NCBI GenBank assembly: GCA_965243325.1 | Contig: CBDEUQ010000003.1 | Location: 2,852,001-2,916,000, forward strand | Reading direction: 5' to 3' | Length of the DNA stretch: 64,000 nucleotides | From: JANQOH01 sp965243325 | GTDB lineage: Bacteria > Pseudomonadota > Alphaproteobacteria > UBA7887 | Shown here: positions 1 to 8,808 of the stretch, piece by piece | Position numbering within the stretch: the stretch's first letter is position 1 | How the letters are laid out: each line of letters starts with the position of its first letter | Made by a program: the position numbers and the translations under genes | The notes under the pieces: model-generated | The model's database searches: none | Told to the model about the DNA's origin: nothing | What the model saw: the letters and a program-made list of their open reading frames with translations, nothing else

Positions 1-696
1 GAAGTTGTCGTAGAGGGTGCGGGCGTCGCGGTTGAAGCCGGACATCCGGCGCTGCACCTCGGCATCGAAAGGCGCGAGGCCATCCGCGCCCAACGCGCGC
101 TCCAGCGACTCGCGGTAGACGGGTACGGCGTTCCACTCGCCGACCGTCACCGGCGTGATTTCCACATGGTACTGCAATCCGTATGCGCTGCGCCCGACCC
201 GGAACGCCTGGATCGCGCACCGTTCGGACGACGCCAGGACGACCGCGTCGGCGGGCGGCGCCGTCACCGCGCAGCCGTGCCACTGCAGGCAGGTCACGCT
301 CGCGTCGAGTCCGGCGAGCAGGGGGTCGGCGCGGCCGGCCTCGGTGAGGTCGACCGTGAGGACGCCCACCTCGGGCTCGGCCATGGTCTCGACCCGGCCG
401 CCGAGCGCGGCCGCGAGGAGCTGATGGCCGAGGCAGACCCCGAGGAACGGCATGCCGCGCGCCGCCACCGCCTCGCGGATCGCCGCCTTTTCGTCGGCGA
501 TCCAGGGATGGGCATCCTCCTCGAAGACGTCCATCGGCCCGCCCATGGAGATCAGCGCGTCGTAGCCGTCCAGAGGCGGAATGCTCTCGCCTTCGTCGAG
601 CTCGACCGTGTCCCAGGCGATCCCGTCCGCGCGCATGAAATCGCGGAAGATGCCGGGATGCTCGATCTCGATGTGCTGGAGCACCAGGAACTTCAC
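1..696 (-). CDS. Type 1 glutamine amidotransferase (partial at window edge)
   Basis: Class I glutamine amidotransferase-like protein of the GMP-synthase-like stand-alone type, which would release ammonia from glutamine or act as a related hydrolase. The translation begins at a GTG (694-696) as VKFLVLQHIEIEHPG and is preceded by a strong GGGAGG ribosome site. It carries the nucleophile elbow GVCLGHQ (Cys near residue 89) and a downstream LQYHVEITP segment holding the catalytic His. The reading frame is open to base 1, so the C-terminus lies outside the window. It follows the ABC cassette on the same strand after about 120 bases. The true substrate is unknown; many such proteins are annotated as GMP synthase-like without proof. 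Confidence 0.85.
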   Translation of the reverse strand, partial: MKFLVLQHIEIEHPGIFRDFMRADGIAWDTVELDEGESIPPLDGYDALISMGGPMDVFEEDAHPWIADEKAAIREAVAARGMPFLGVCLGHQLLAAALGGRVETMAEPEVGVLTVDLTEAGRADPLLAGLDASVTCLQWHGCAVTAPPADAVVLASSERCAIQAFRVGRSAYGLQYHVEITPVTVGEWNAVPVYRESLERALGADGLAPFDAEVQRRMSGFNRDARTLYDNF

Positions 697-816
697 GGTC
701 GGGGCCTCCCTCGTTCGCGCCGGCTGTTGCGCCGCGTCGATCCGGTCGGGAGCGCGTCTTGTAGCGCGCCCGCAAGAGGCGGGTAAAGCGCCCCGAATCC
801 GGTCGGCGCCGTCGCG

Positions 817-1410
817 CTACGGTCGCGCGTTCTCGAACACGGCCCACAGCGCGACGATCCCCTCCTCGGGCACCGTCGCGACGAGGTTCGAACCGGCCGC
901 GCTGACGTAGCGCGCACCGTCGGGCGTCTCGCTGCCGACGAGCCAGCGCGCGAGCGGCGTATCCTCGCCCGGCCGGTACAGGACGACGAACAGCGTGGGC
1001 GGCGCAAGGCCGTAGGCATCCGGATCGGCGACGCGTCCGAGGTCCTCGACGACCCGCGTGTCGACAAAGGCGGCGATGCCGCGCGCAATCGTGTCCGACG
1101 CGCGCGGATCGCGTTCGTGTTCGTGCGCCGCGTCCGCATCCACCCCGACGGCGTGCCGGTGGTGAAACCACGCACCTTCCGCGTCGCGGTCGAAACGGCG
1201 ATACGCTCCGGCGCCGACGATCTCCACGGCGCCGATCTCGTCGATCGACAGTGTCATCAGGCGGTCCGACGCCAAACGGGCGGGTGCGACCTCCTGCGGC
1301 GCCCGGGTCCCCGTCCGGTCGAGAACGGCGACGACGGCGACGAGAAGCCCGAGCAGGACCCAGACGACGATCAGCGGCGTCCGGCGGCGCCGGGCCGCCG
1401 GCGGCGTCAT
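817..1410 (-). CDS. DUF4340 domain protein of an ABC export cassette
   Basis: About 197 residues beginning MTPPAARRRR at an ATG that overlaps the stop of the upstream GldG-like gene by four bases (ATGA). One N-terminal membrane segment (about residues 11-28, LIVVWVLLGLLVAVVAVL) is followed by a soluble exported domain typical of DUF4340 proteins. These proteins occur last in Gld-like ABC operons and are thought to work with the GldG-type protein on the periplasmic side; the molecular role is unknown. The downstream portion contains the LARWLVGSETPDGARYV segment usual for the family. Family assignment rests on layout and on this resemblance. Confidence 0.75.
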   Translation of the reverse strand: MTPPAARRRRTPLIVVWVLLGLLVAVVAVLDRTGTRAPQEVAPARLASDRLMTLSIDEIGAVEIVGAGAYRRFDRDAEGAWFHHRHAVGVDADAAHEHERDPRASDTIARGIAAFVDTRVVEDLGRVADPDAYGLAPPTLFVVLYRPGEDTPLARWLVGSETPDGARYVSAAGSNLVATVPEEGIVALWAVFENARP

Positions 1411-3038
1411 CGTTGGCGCCACCAGACCGCGCTTCCGATCAACGCGAGGACCAGCGGCAGGAAAAAGACGGAAAGGAAGAAGGTCCCCTTCATCTGCCGG
1501 TTGGTGAAATGGATCTCCGGCAGCTCGCGGGTCCGCGGTTCGATCCCGATCAGGTTCTCCTGTGCCGTCAGATAATTGACCGCGTTGAGGAACAGGTTGC
1601 CGTTGCCCAGGACATGAAAGAAGGAATTGGTGGCGAAGTCGGAATCGCCGACGACGACGACGCGCGAGCGGCGCGTCGCGAGCATCGCCGGGTCGCCGTT
1701 CGCCGGCTCCCGGTCCGCGCGGGGACCGAGGGATTCGACGAAGGCGATGTCTTCGGCGGTCGCCGGTTTCTTGTTGATCGCCACCATGAGGGTCAACGGC
1801 CCCTGGACGTCGTCGTCCGCGTTCCACTCCACGCGCGTCGAGGACGTCTCGCCGAAGCTGTTGACCGACGAGTTGATGACCCGCGTCGGCGCCGTTCCGG
1901 CGATTCGCTCGCCCGGGGACAGCGAGCGCGCACCGGGGAAGAAGGTCAACGGCAGGTCCCGGGTCATCTGATGGTTGTTGTAGCGCGTCACCGCGGGCGA
2001 CGACCGGTCGGCCGCGAAATGATGCGACGGATCGATCACCATGGTCTCGTCGAGAACGACGCCGTAGTCGCGCAGCACCGGTTCGAGCCCCGTCTCGACG
2101 AACGGGTCGATCATGAACAGGGCGTTGCCGCCGTCGGCGAGAAAGCGGCGCAGCACGGCGATTTCCGAGGCGAGCAACGGCGACTTCGGGCCGGGAAGGA
2201 TCAGCACCGCGCAGCCGCTGAGAGACTCGGCGCCGTCCTGCAAGATCGACACCGCGCTGACCGTATAGTTCAGCTCTTCCAGTCCGTTCGCGGCCTTTGC
2301 GAGACCGTGGGTTTCGTGCAGCACGTACTGCACGCCGCTCCCGTGCGCGTGATCCGCTTCGCCCTCGACGTGATCGTGCGACTCCATGCTGAAGGGATCC
2401 GCCTCGCCGTGGCCGGTGAGGAAGCACGCCTTCTGTGTCGCACCCTGCGATACCCGGAGAATGCCGTTCACGATGTCGGCCTCGAGCTCGCCGTTCACGT
2501 CGATGCGCCGATCCTCGCTGGTCATCACCGCCGTGCCGGGAAAACGGACGTTGAGCAGGCGTGCCCTGGCCGGGTTCAGCATCGGATCGTGAAACTCAAC
2601 AGTGACGTGGTCGCTCGCCGCGGCGATCAGCCGGTAGCGGTCGATCGTTCCCTGCATCAGGTGGCTGTGGAAAAACACCACGTGCACGGGCTTGGCGAGC
2701 CGCTGCAGAACCGCGATCGATTTCTCCGACAGCGAATACAGTCCGGCGCTGCTGAGGTCGTAACGCAGCGGGTAGCTTGCCGATACGTAGGCCAGAAGGC
2801 CGATGATCCCAACGATGCCGAGGGTGTGAAGCGCGATCTCGACGCGCCGCCGCCTGAGCGCGCCGGCAAACTCGGCGCGGACGCTCCATCCCCCGGCGGC
2901 GACCGACGCGGCGCCGGCGACGGCGAGGACCGCCGTCACCGCCAGCGTTTCGTAATAGACGATCTTGAGAACCAGCGCGGCGAACAGCGCGGCCGCGCCT
3001 GCCAGGAACATCGATCTGCCGAAGAAGGACCGGGACAT
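1407..3038 (-). CDS. GldG-like ABC auxiliary protein
   Basis: A 543-residue protein with two N-terminal membrane segments (about residues 11-47), a third near residues 70-90, and a final one at the C-terminus (FFLSVFFLPLVLALIGSAVW). Between them lies a large exported domain with an ABC-type uncharacterised (GldG/DUF4350-like) fold, including the conserved VLILPGPKSPL and VVVGDSDFATNSFF stretches. Its start is one base after the permease stop and its stop overlaps the DUF4340 start. In Bacteroidetes the GldAFG complex supports gliding; in alphaproteobacteria the same cassette is widespread and its substrate is unknown. A histidine-rich stretch near residues 225-235 (SHDHVEGEADHAH) is a variable insertion that might bind metal; that is inference. 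Confidence 0.82.
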   Translation of the reverse strand: MSRSFFGRSMFLAGAAALFAALVLKIVYYETLAVTAVLAVAGAASVAAGGWSVRAEFAGALRRRRVEIALHTLGIVGIIGLLAYVSASYPLRYDLSSAGLYSLSEKSIAVLQRLAKPVHVVFFHSHLMQGTIDRYRLIAAASDHVTVEFHDPMLNPARARLLNVRFPGTAVMTSEDRRIDVNGELEADIVNGILRVSQGATQKACFLTGHGEADPFSMESHDHVEGEADHAHGSGVQYVLHETHGLAKAANGLEELNYTVSAVSILQDGAESLSGCAVLILPGPKSPLLASEIAVLRRFLADGGNALFMIDPFVETGLEPVLRDYGVVLDETMVIDPSHHFAADRSSPAVTRYNNHQMTRDLPLTFFPGARSLSPGERIAGTAPTRVINSSVNSFGETSSTRVEWNADDDVQGPLTLMVAINKKPATAEDIAFVESLGPRADREPANGDPAMLATRRSRVVVVGDSDFATNSFFHVLGNGNLFLNAVNYLTAQENLIGIEPRTRELPEIHFTNRQMKGTFFLSVFFLPLVLALIGSAVWWRQR

Positions 3039-3039
3039 G

Positions 3040-3747
3040 TCATCGCCTCCACGACAGCCAGCCGGCGTTCAGCGTCAACGCGATCGCGGTGGCGGCGAGG
3101 AAGAAACCGACGGCTTCGCCGAGAACCAGCCCCTGGACGAAGGTGCCGTAATGCTCCGAGAACGACAGGTAGTCGACCAGCCACCAGAGGAAATAGGACG
3201 ACTGGAAGTTCTGCAGATTGTCGACGAACCAGAAGCCGAGAAGAACCGCGACCGTGGTCAGGGCGGCGACGATCTGGTTCTGCGTCAGCACCGAGAAAAA
3301 CTGCCCGAACGCCAGGCACGCCGCTCCGAGAAGGAGGAAACCGAGGTAGCCGGACAGTATCGTCGTCGTTTCCGGCTCGGCGAACAGGTACATGGGGACC
3401 AGATCGACGGCGGTGCCGAGAGTCATCAGCAGCAGAATGGTCATGGCGCCGAGGAACTTTCCGACCGCGATCTGCCACGGCGACAGCGGCAGGGTCAGCA
3501 GCAGTTCCATGGTCCTGCCGCTCCACTCGCCGGCGAACAGCCGCATGGAGATCGCCGGGCTGACGACGGTGAGGAGAATCCCCATGTTCTGGAACGTCGA
3601 GTCCATCGTCGCCATGCCGCCGAGAAACACGCCGTAGGTGTGGAAATAGCCGGTGCCGACGAGGAATACGGCGATAACGAAATAGGCGATCGGCGAGCGA
3701 AAATACTGCCGCATCTCCTTCTCGTAGAGCGCGAGGACGCCGCTCAC
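3040..3747 (-). CDS. ABC-2 type transporter permease (GldF-like)
   Basis: 235-residue membrane protein starting at GTG 3745-3747 (VSGVLALYEKEMRQYF), chosen because GTGA overlaps the stop of the ATPase gene. Six hydrophobic segments are visible, typical of ABC-2 permeases (for example FVIAVFLVGTGYF, AMTILLLMTLGTAVDLV, and TVAVLLGFWFVDNL). The N-terminal amphipathic KEMRQYFRSPIAY segment is the hallmark of this permease class. It forms the channel of the cassette with the ATPase at 3744-4700 and is followed one base later by the GldG-like gene. Confidence 0.88.
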   Translation of the reverse strand: MSGVLALYEKEMRQYFRSPIAYFVIAVFLVGTGYFHTYGVFLGGMATMDSTFQNMGILLTVVSPAISMRLFAGEWSGRTMELLLTLPLSPWQIAVGKFLGAMTILLLMTLGTAVDLVPMYLFAEPETTTILSGYLGFLLLGAACLAFGQFFSVLTQNQIVAALTTVAVLLGFWFVDNLQNFQSSYFLWWLVDYLSFSEHYGTFVQGLVLGEAVGFFLAATAIALTLNAGWLSWRR

Positions 3748-4700
3748 GCCGCCGCCTCTTCCCGGTCCGACGCGCGCACGTAGTGCAGGAAGATGTTCTC
3801 GAGCGTCGGCTCGCGCCGCTGCAGCAGGAGCAGGTCCCATTTCGCGGTTACGGCGCGCGCGATCGCCGCTTCGATGCCGTCGCGGTCGTCCACCGCGCAT
3901 TCCACCGCCAGCGGACCTGCGCCGCCCTCCGCCGGCGCGGCCTCGATGCCCCGTACGCCGTCGAGCGCGGCGAGCGTGTCCCGCAATTCCGCGGCCGGCG
4001 CGGCAACCCGCAGCGACACGACGCCGGTCTGCTCGACCGCCCCGCGCAGGCCCTCGGGCGTGTCGATGGCGAGGAGCCGGCCGTTGGCGATGATGGCGAC
4101 GCGCTGGCAGATCAGCGTGACCTCGGGGAGGATATGCGTGCTCAGCAGGACGGTGTGCGCGGTGCCGAACGAGCGGATCACCTCGCGCGTCTCCTGAATC
4201 TGGCCGGGATCGAGGCCGATCGTCGGCTCGTCGAGCAGCAGCACGTCGGGCCGCCCGAGCAGCGCCTGGGCGAGACCCACACGCTGGCGGTAGCCCTTCG
4301 ACAGCTTGAATATCTCGCGGCGAAAGACCTCTTCGAGACGGCAGGCGGCGGTGACGCGCTCGAGCTCGCCGGCGAGCTCCGCGCGCGCCACGCCCTTGGT
4401 CTTGGCGACGAAACGCAGATATCCGTCGACGTCAAGGGTGTCGTACAGAGGCGGATGTTCAGGCAGATAGCCGATGCGGCGCGCCGCTTCGACGTTGCCG
4501 CGCGCCATGTCGTGGCCGGCGACCGTCACCGTCCCCGCCGTCGCCGCGGTAAAGCCGGCGATCATCCGCAACGTGGTGGTTTTTCCAGCGCCGTTCGGCC
4601 CGAGAAAGCCGACGATCTCGTCCTGTTCGACCGTGAACGAGACATCGTGGATGACGGTTTTCGAGCCGTAGCGCTTGAAGACCGAGTCGAGCGCTATCAT
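3744..4700 (-). CDS. ABC transporter ATP-binding protein (GldA-like)
   Basis: 318-residue ATPase that powers the adjacent ABC-2 permease. Walker A is GPNGAGKTTT (about residues 35-44), the signature is LSKGYRQRVGLAQALL (LSKGxxQR variant common in this subfamily), Walker B is VLLLDEPTIGLDPGQ and the switch His is in LLSTHILPEV. A C-terminal extension of about 90 residues follows the nucleotide-binding domain, as in GldA/NatA-type proteins. First gene of a four-gene coupled operon. No strong ribosome site is visible before the ATG. Confidence 0.9.
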   Translation of the reverse strand: MIALDSVFKRYGSKTVIHDVSFTVEQDEIVGFLGPNGAGKTTTLRMIAGFTAATAGTVTVAGHDMARGNVEAARRIGYLPEHPPLYDTLDVDGYLRFVAKTKGVARAELAGELERVTAACRLEEVFRREIFKLSKGYRQRVGLAQALLGRPDVLLLDEPTIGLDPGQIQETREVIRSFGTAHTVLLSTHILPEVTLICQRVAIIANGRLLAIDTPEGLRGAVEQTGVVSLRVAAPAAELRDTLAALDGVRGIEAAPAEGGAGPLAVECAVDDRDGIEAAIARAVTAKWDLLLLQRREPTLENIFLHYVRASDREEAAA

Positions 4701-4734
4701 GGCGAACCGAAGCGGAATGGGAGAGGAAAAGGAC

Positions 4735-4762
4735 GGAGGCCCCCCGAAACCGGGGGGCCTCC
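4735..4762 (-). terminator. Intrinsic terminator after the lactonase-like gene
   Basis: Perfect 11-12 bp inverted repeat (GGAGGCCCCCC, loop, GGGGGGCCTCC) lying 27 bases beyond the stop of the metallo-hydrolase gene. Read on the minus strand it is followed by a T-rich stretch (GTCCTTTTCCTC). It separates that gene from the downstream ABC operon. Confidence 0.8.
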
Positions 4763-4788
4763 AACGATCGGATCAACGATGGGCGTGG

Positions 4789-5637
4789 TCAGTCATACCA
4801 CTGGTTGCCCATCGACTCGTACTGCCGGATGCTGTGGCCGAACCAGAGCGGCGCGTTCTCGAGGTCGCGCATCATGGTCAGGCGGTTCACCGACTTAAAG
4901 TAGTCGAGCACGCTGTAGTTGAGGCCGGCCGGATGGCCTTCCAGGTTCTCTTCCATCCAGATCGCGTCCTGCGACAGGAGGACGGTGCCCGTGTTCGGGA
5001 GCTTCACCTTGACCGACTGGTGGCCGAGCGTGTGGCCCGGGGTCGAGAGAACCATCACCGTGCCGTCGCCGAACAGGTCATAGTCGCCGTCGAGAGCCAG
5101 ATAGTTGAAGTCGCGCGCATCGTCATAGTCGGCCATGATGTGCGCACCGGACGGGCGCTGGAACTTCTCCGGCCACCACGCCTGATACAGCTCGCGCTGC
5201 TGGATGACGTGGATCGCGTCCGGGAACATCTCGATGTTCGCGATGTGGTCCAGATGCGAGTGCGAGGTGATGACCGCCTTCACCTGATCGACGGAGTAGC
5301 CGAGATTCTCGAGCTGGCGGTCGATGACGTCGTCGCGGGTCTGGTCCGGCCGCAGGAAGTCGCACGCCCCTTGGGACCAGTGCGAGGTGCAGTTGCCGTC
5401 CGAGATCGCGACGTTGTTGCCGGTGTCGTAGACCACGAGGCCCAGCGGATGGTCGATGACCCACATGTTGATGGGGATCATGATGTCGCGCGCTTCAGGA
5501 TAGGTCGGGATGAGCCCCTGGATGTTGAACGGGCCGAACTTGCCGCTGGCCGCCCAATACAGCTTTTGCGCCGACGCCGACGAAGCGAAGACGCCGACCG
5601 CGGCGACAAGCGCCGCGACAATTCCCAATTTTCTCAT
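4789..5637 (-). CDS. Exported metallo-beta-lactamase-fold hydrolase, N-acyl homoserine lactonase-like
   Basis: 282-residue protein with a Sec signal peptide (MRKLGIVAALVAAVGVFASSASAQ, cleavage near residue 24). The dinuclear metal site is complete: SHSHLDH gives HxHxDH at residues 126-131, with a further ligand in TPGHTLGHQS and a late His in WFGHSIRQY. Overall architecture matches the AttM/BlcC/AiiA quorum-quenching lactonases, which open the lactone of acyl-homoserine lactones, but the family also holds other lactonases and esterases. The start has a good ribosome site (GGGAGAAG). It stands alone between a terminator and a long intergenic stretch. Confidence 0.78.
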   Translation of the reverse strand: MRKLGIVAALVAAVGVFASSASAQKLYWAASGKFGPFNIQGLIPTYPEARDIMIPINMWVIDHPLGLVVYDTGNNVAISDGNCTSHWSQGACDFLRPDQTRDDVIDRQLENLGYSVDQVKAVITSHSHLDHIANIEMFPDAIHVIQQRELYQAWWPEKFQRPSGAHIMADYDDARDFNYLALDGDYDLFGDGTVMVLSTPGHTLGHQSVKVKLPNTGTVLLSQDAIWMEENLEGHPAGLNYSVLDYFKSVNRLTMMRDLENAPLWFGHSIRQYESMGNQWYD

Positions 5638-5954
5638 ATGCAAGCTTCTCCCACGCTGGTGGCCCGCGACAAGGTCGCACGACCGGAGTCCCTCCGCCCC
5701 GGCCGCAAGGCCGGTAACGGTACCGTATGCAGTATGCCCGACGGTCCGGTCAGCGCAAGAGAAAACCGGATAGTATATCAGTTTGAATTGCCGGCGGTGA
5801 CGACGCTCTCGGCAGCGTCGCACCCTTCCCGCCGGTCGCACTCGACTCGCCGTTCGTGCCGCCCGGGCGGAGCGGAGCGGCGGTCCGTGTCGACGTTTCC
5901 CTCCGGGTCCACGGGAGTCGGCGGCGTCTCCGGACCCCGCCGCTCCCCGCGGTC

Positions 5955-6148
5955 GGCCGGGGTGACAGTTGGAGGCGAACGGCGCCTCCTGATTGCCACC
6001 CCGGCTTGACCCGGGGTCCAGAGCAAGCGGCACGACGCCCCCCGGGAAGACTGGACCCCGGCGCTCCGGCCGGGATGACAGTGGGTGGGAACGGCGGCTC
6101 CTACCTGTCACCCCGGGCTTGACCCGGGGTCCAGAGCAAGCGGCACGG
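5955..6148. repeat. Two tandem copies of an intergenic repeat, period 113 bases
   Basis: In the 705-base non-coding stretch 5638-6342, a unit beginning GGCCGGGGTGACAG (5955) recurs at 6068 as GGCCGGGATGACAG, and the block GCTTGACCCGGGGTCCAGAG at 6004 recurs at 6117, both offset by 113 bases. Between the copies lies an inverted block (CTGGACCCCGG, 6051-6061) complementary to the CCGGGGTCCAG core, so the array can fold into hairpins. The look is that of the dispersed GTCA/TGAC-GGTCCAG intergenic repeats common in alphaproteobacteria. The rest of 5638-6342 holds no convincing gene; an AT-rich patch near 5770-5790 may contain the promoter of the lactonase-like gene. Confidence 0.8.
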
Positions 6149-6342
6149 CGCCGGCGACTGCGGCAAGCCTGCGCACACGATTCGCGAATTGAGCCAAACG
6201 GCTTGCGCCGGCACCGGGTTGCGGGTAAGGGCGTTCGCAGTCGATGCGTTGGGACCCGTCCGGGGTCGGCAGCGCGGGAGGGCGCGATGCGAAGCGTCGA
6301 ACCGTTCGTCGAGCCGGCACAGTCGCCGGCAGGAATCCGCCT

Positions 6343-8754
6343 GTGAAGTCGCACGCGCGCGTCGTCGTTATCGGCGGCGGCGTGATGGGGGTCGGGCTCC
6401 TCTACCACCTCACCAGGGAGGGGTGGTCGGACGTCGTGCTCGTCGAGAAGGGCGAGCTGACCTCCGGCTCCACCTGGCACGCGGCCGGGCTGGTCCCCCA
6501 TTTCATCGGCAGCCTCAACATGGCCAAGGTGCACCTCTACGGCTCCCGGCTCTACGAGCGGCTGGAGGCGGAAGTGGGCCAGGCCACGGGCTGGCACGGC
6601 TGCGGCTCGATCCGGCTGGCGACCACCCCGGACGAGGTCGACTGGTTTCACTACGTCCAGGGCGTGCTGCGCTGCGTCGGCGCCGAGTGCCACCTGATCG
6701 GCCCCGCGGAAATCTCCGACCTGCATCCGCTGCTGGACACCGAGGGGGTGCTGCTGGGCGCCTGGACGCCGGGCGACGGGCACACGGACCCCGCCGGCAG
6801 CACCATGGCGATGGCCGCCGGCGCGCGCCGGGGCGGCGCCGAGATCTCTCTCCGCAACCGGGTGGTCGACATCGCCCGGCGCGCGAGCGGCGACTGGGAC
6901 GTGGTCACCGAGCACGGCACCATCGCGGCCGAGCACGTGGTCAACGCCGCCGGCGGGTTCGCACCCCGGATCGGCGCGATGGTCGGGCTCCGGGTTCCCA
7001 TCGTCAACATGGTGCACCAGTATCTGGTGACCGAGGACCTCGACGAGGTTGCCGCGCTGGAGCGCGAGCTCCCGGTGACCCGCGACCCGCGCGCGTCCTG
7101 CTACTACCGCCAGGAGAGGCGGGGGCTGATCGTCGGTCCCTACGAGACCGACGGCGCAAAGGCCTGGGCGCTCGACGGAATCGACTGGTCGTTCGACGCC
7201 GAGCTGCTGCCGCCCGACACGGACCGGCTGATGCCCTGGCTCGAGCTGGCCGCCAAACGCATCCCGGCGTTCGGTAACGCAGGGATCAAGCGCGTCGTCA
7301 GCGGGCCCATCACCCACACGCCGGATGGCGGGTTCCTCATCGGACCCGCCCAGGGGCTCGAGAATTTCTGGATGTGCTGCGGCGCCAGCATCGGCATCAC
7401 GCAGGGGCCCGGCGCCGGCAAGTACCTGGCGCAGTGGATGGTGCACGGCCAGACCGAGATCAACGTGCGCGAGATGGAGACCAGGCGCTTCGGCGCGTGG
7501 TCGGTCGGCGGGTACGGCCTGGCGAAGGCGGTGGACGAGTACCACCGGATGTACCAGGTGCAGTATCCGGGCGAATACCGCGAGCCCGGCCGGCCGGTCG
7601 CCACCACTCCGATCCACGGCAGGCTTGCGGCCCGAGGCGCGGTCTTCGCCGAGACCTTCGGATGGGAGCGGGCGAAGTGGTTCGCGCCGGCGGGCGTCGA
7701 GGAGGTTTACGGGTTTCGCCGCATGAACTGGTTCGACGCGGTCGGCGCGGAATGCCGGGCCGTGCGCGAGCGCGTCGGCGTGGCGGACCTCTCGGCCTTC
7801 GCCAAGTTCGACGTCACCGGAAGCGACGCGGCCGCGTTTCTCGACCGCATGATCGCCAACCGCGTGCCGCGCGAAGGCCGCGTCGTCCTCGCCCACGCGC
7901 TCACCCGACTCGGCGGCATCGAGAGCGAGTTCACGGTGACGCGGCTGGACGAGAGCCGCTTCTATCTGCTCTCGGCCGCGGTCGGGCGGATCCACGACCA
8001 TGACTGGCTGGTGCAGCACCGGCGCGAGGGCGAGGACGTGGAGATCGCCGACGTCACCGACGATTACGGCGCCCTGCTGGTCAGCGGCCCGCGCGCGCGC
8101 GAGCTGCTCGCGAAGCTCACCGATGCCGATCTCGGCAACGCCGCGTTCCCCTGGATGTCAGCGCGCGAGATCGAGGTCGCGGACGTGCCGGTGCGGGCGC
8201 TGCGGGTGTCCTATGCGGGCGAGCTCGGCTGGGAGCTGCACCATCCGATGGTCCTCATGGACGGGCTCTACGACGCCTTGATGGCGGCGGGCGAGGAGTA
8301 CGGGGTCGCGGATTTCGGTCTCTATGCCCTGAACGCTCTGCGCATGGAGAAGGCCTACAAGGCCTGGGGGCTGGAGCTCACGACCGAGCTCACGCCGGTC
8401 GAGGGCGGGGTGGAGCGCTTCGTCGACCTCGACAGCGCGTTCATCGGCAGGGAAGCCGTGGCGGCGCGGGCCCGCGGCAGCGTGGAAAGCCGCATTGTCT
8501 ATCTGTCGGTAGATGCCGTCGACGCGGACGCCCGCGGCAACGAGCCGGTCTACGCCGCGGGCCGCCTCGTCGGGCTTACGACCAGTGGCGCCTGGGGGTA
8601 CGCGGTCGGACGGAGCCTCGCCTTCGCCTTCGTCGAGGCGAACTTCGCCGCGCCCGGCGCCGAGCTCGAAATCGCGGTCCTCGGCCGCCGCTGCGCGGCC
8701 CGGGTGCTTGCCGAACCCGCCTGGGACCCCGACAACGAGCGATTGAAGGCATAG
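6343..8754 (+). CDS. FAD-dependent oxidoreductase fused to GcvT domain (dimethylglycine/sarcosine dehydrogenase family)
   Basis: 803 residues from GTG 6343 (VKSHARVVVIGGGVMG), chosen because the dinucleotide-binding motif IGGGVMG starts at once and AGGAA lies upstream. The order is an FAD-binding DAO domain (about 5-370) with the STWHAAGL motif, whose His carries covalent FAD in relatives, then an FAO_M linker (about 375-430), a GCV_T folate-binding domain (about 435-710) and a GCV_T C-terminal barrel. Relatives oxidatively demethylate N-methyl amines such as dimethylglycine or sarcosine and pass the one-carbon unit to tetrahydrofolate. The exact substrate cannot be read from sequence. The next gene is another GcvT-type protein, suggesting a shared demethylation pathway. 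Confidence 0.88.
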   Translation: MKSHARVVVIGGGVMGVGLLYHLTREGWSDVVLVEKGELTSGSTWHAAGLVPHFIGSLNMAKVHLYGSRLYERLEAEVGQATGWHGCGSIRLATTPDEVDWFHYVQGVLRCVGAECHLIGPAEISDLHPLLDTEGVLLGAWTPGDGHTDPAGSTMAMAAGARRGGAEISLRNRVVDIARRASGDWDVVTEHGTIAAEHVVNAAGGFAPRIGAMVGLRVPIVNMVHQYLVTEDLDEVAALERELPVTRDPRASCYYRQERRGLIVGPYETDGAKAWALDGIDWSFDAELLPPDTDRLMPWLELAAKRIPAFGNAGIKRVVSGPITHTPDGGFLIGPAQGLENFWMCCGASIGITQGPGAGKYLAQWMVHGQTEINVREMETRRFGAWSVGGYGLAKAVDEYHRMYQVQYPGEYREPGRPVATTPIHGRLAARGAVFAETFGWERAKWFAPAGVEEVYGFRRMNWFDAVGAECRAVRERVGVADLSAFAKFDVTGSDAAAFLDRMIANRVPREGRVVLAHALTRLGGIESEFTVTRLDESRFYLLSAAVGRIHDHDWLVQHRREGEDVEIADVTDDYGALLVSGPRARELLAKLTDADLGNAAFPWMSAREIEVADVPVRALRVSYAGELGWELHHPMVLMDGLYDALMAAGEEYGVADFGLYALNALRMEKAYKAWGLELTTELTPVEGGVERFVDLDSAFIGREAVAARARGSVESRIVYLSVDAVDADARGNEPVYAAGRLVGLTTSGAWGYAVGRSLAFAFVEANFAAPGAELEIAVLGRRCAARVLAEPAWDPDNERLKA

Positions 8755-8808
8755 CGGGCGGGCCGTGCGGGCGCGCGGCCGGTTCGCGAACGACGGGAGG
8801 GCCCCGGA

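Noticed and set aside
166..786. Long plus-strand frame rich in Arg and Asp
   Set aside because: Opposite-strand shadow of the amidotransferase gene; no ribosome site and GC-skewed composition only.
5650..6342. CRISPR array in the repeat-rich intergenic region
   Set aside because: Only two units with a 113-base period and inverted cores; no short direct repeats with unique spacers.
4789..8019. A 1076-residue minus-strand frame
   Set aside because: Only its last 282 residues form a real protein (the lactonase-like gene); the rest is shadow of the FAD/GcvT gene and the repeats.
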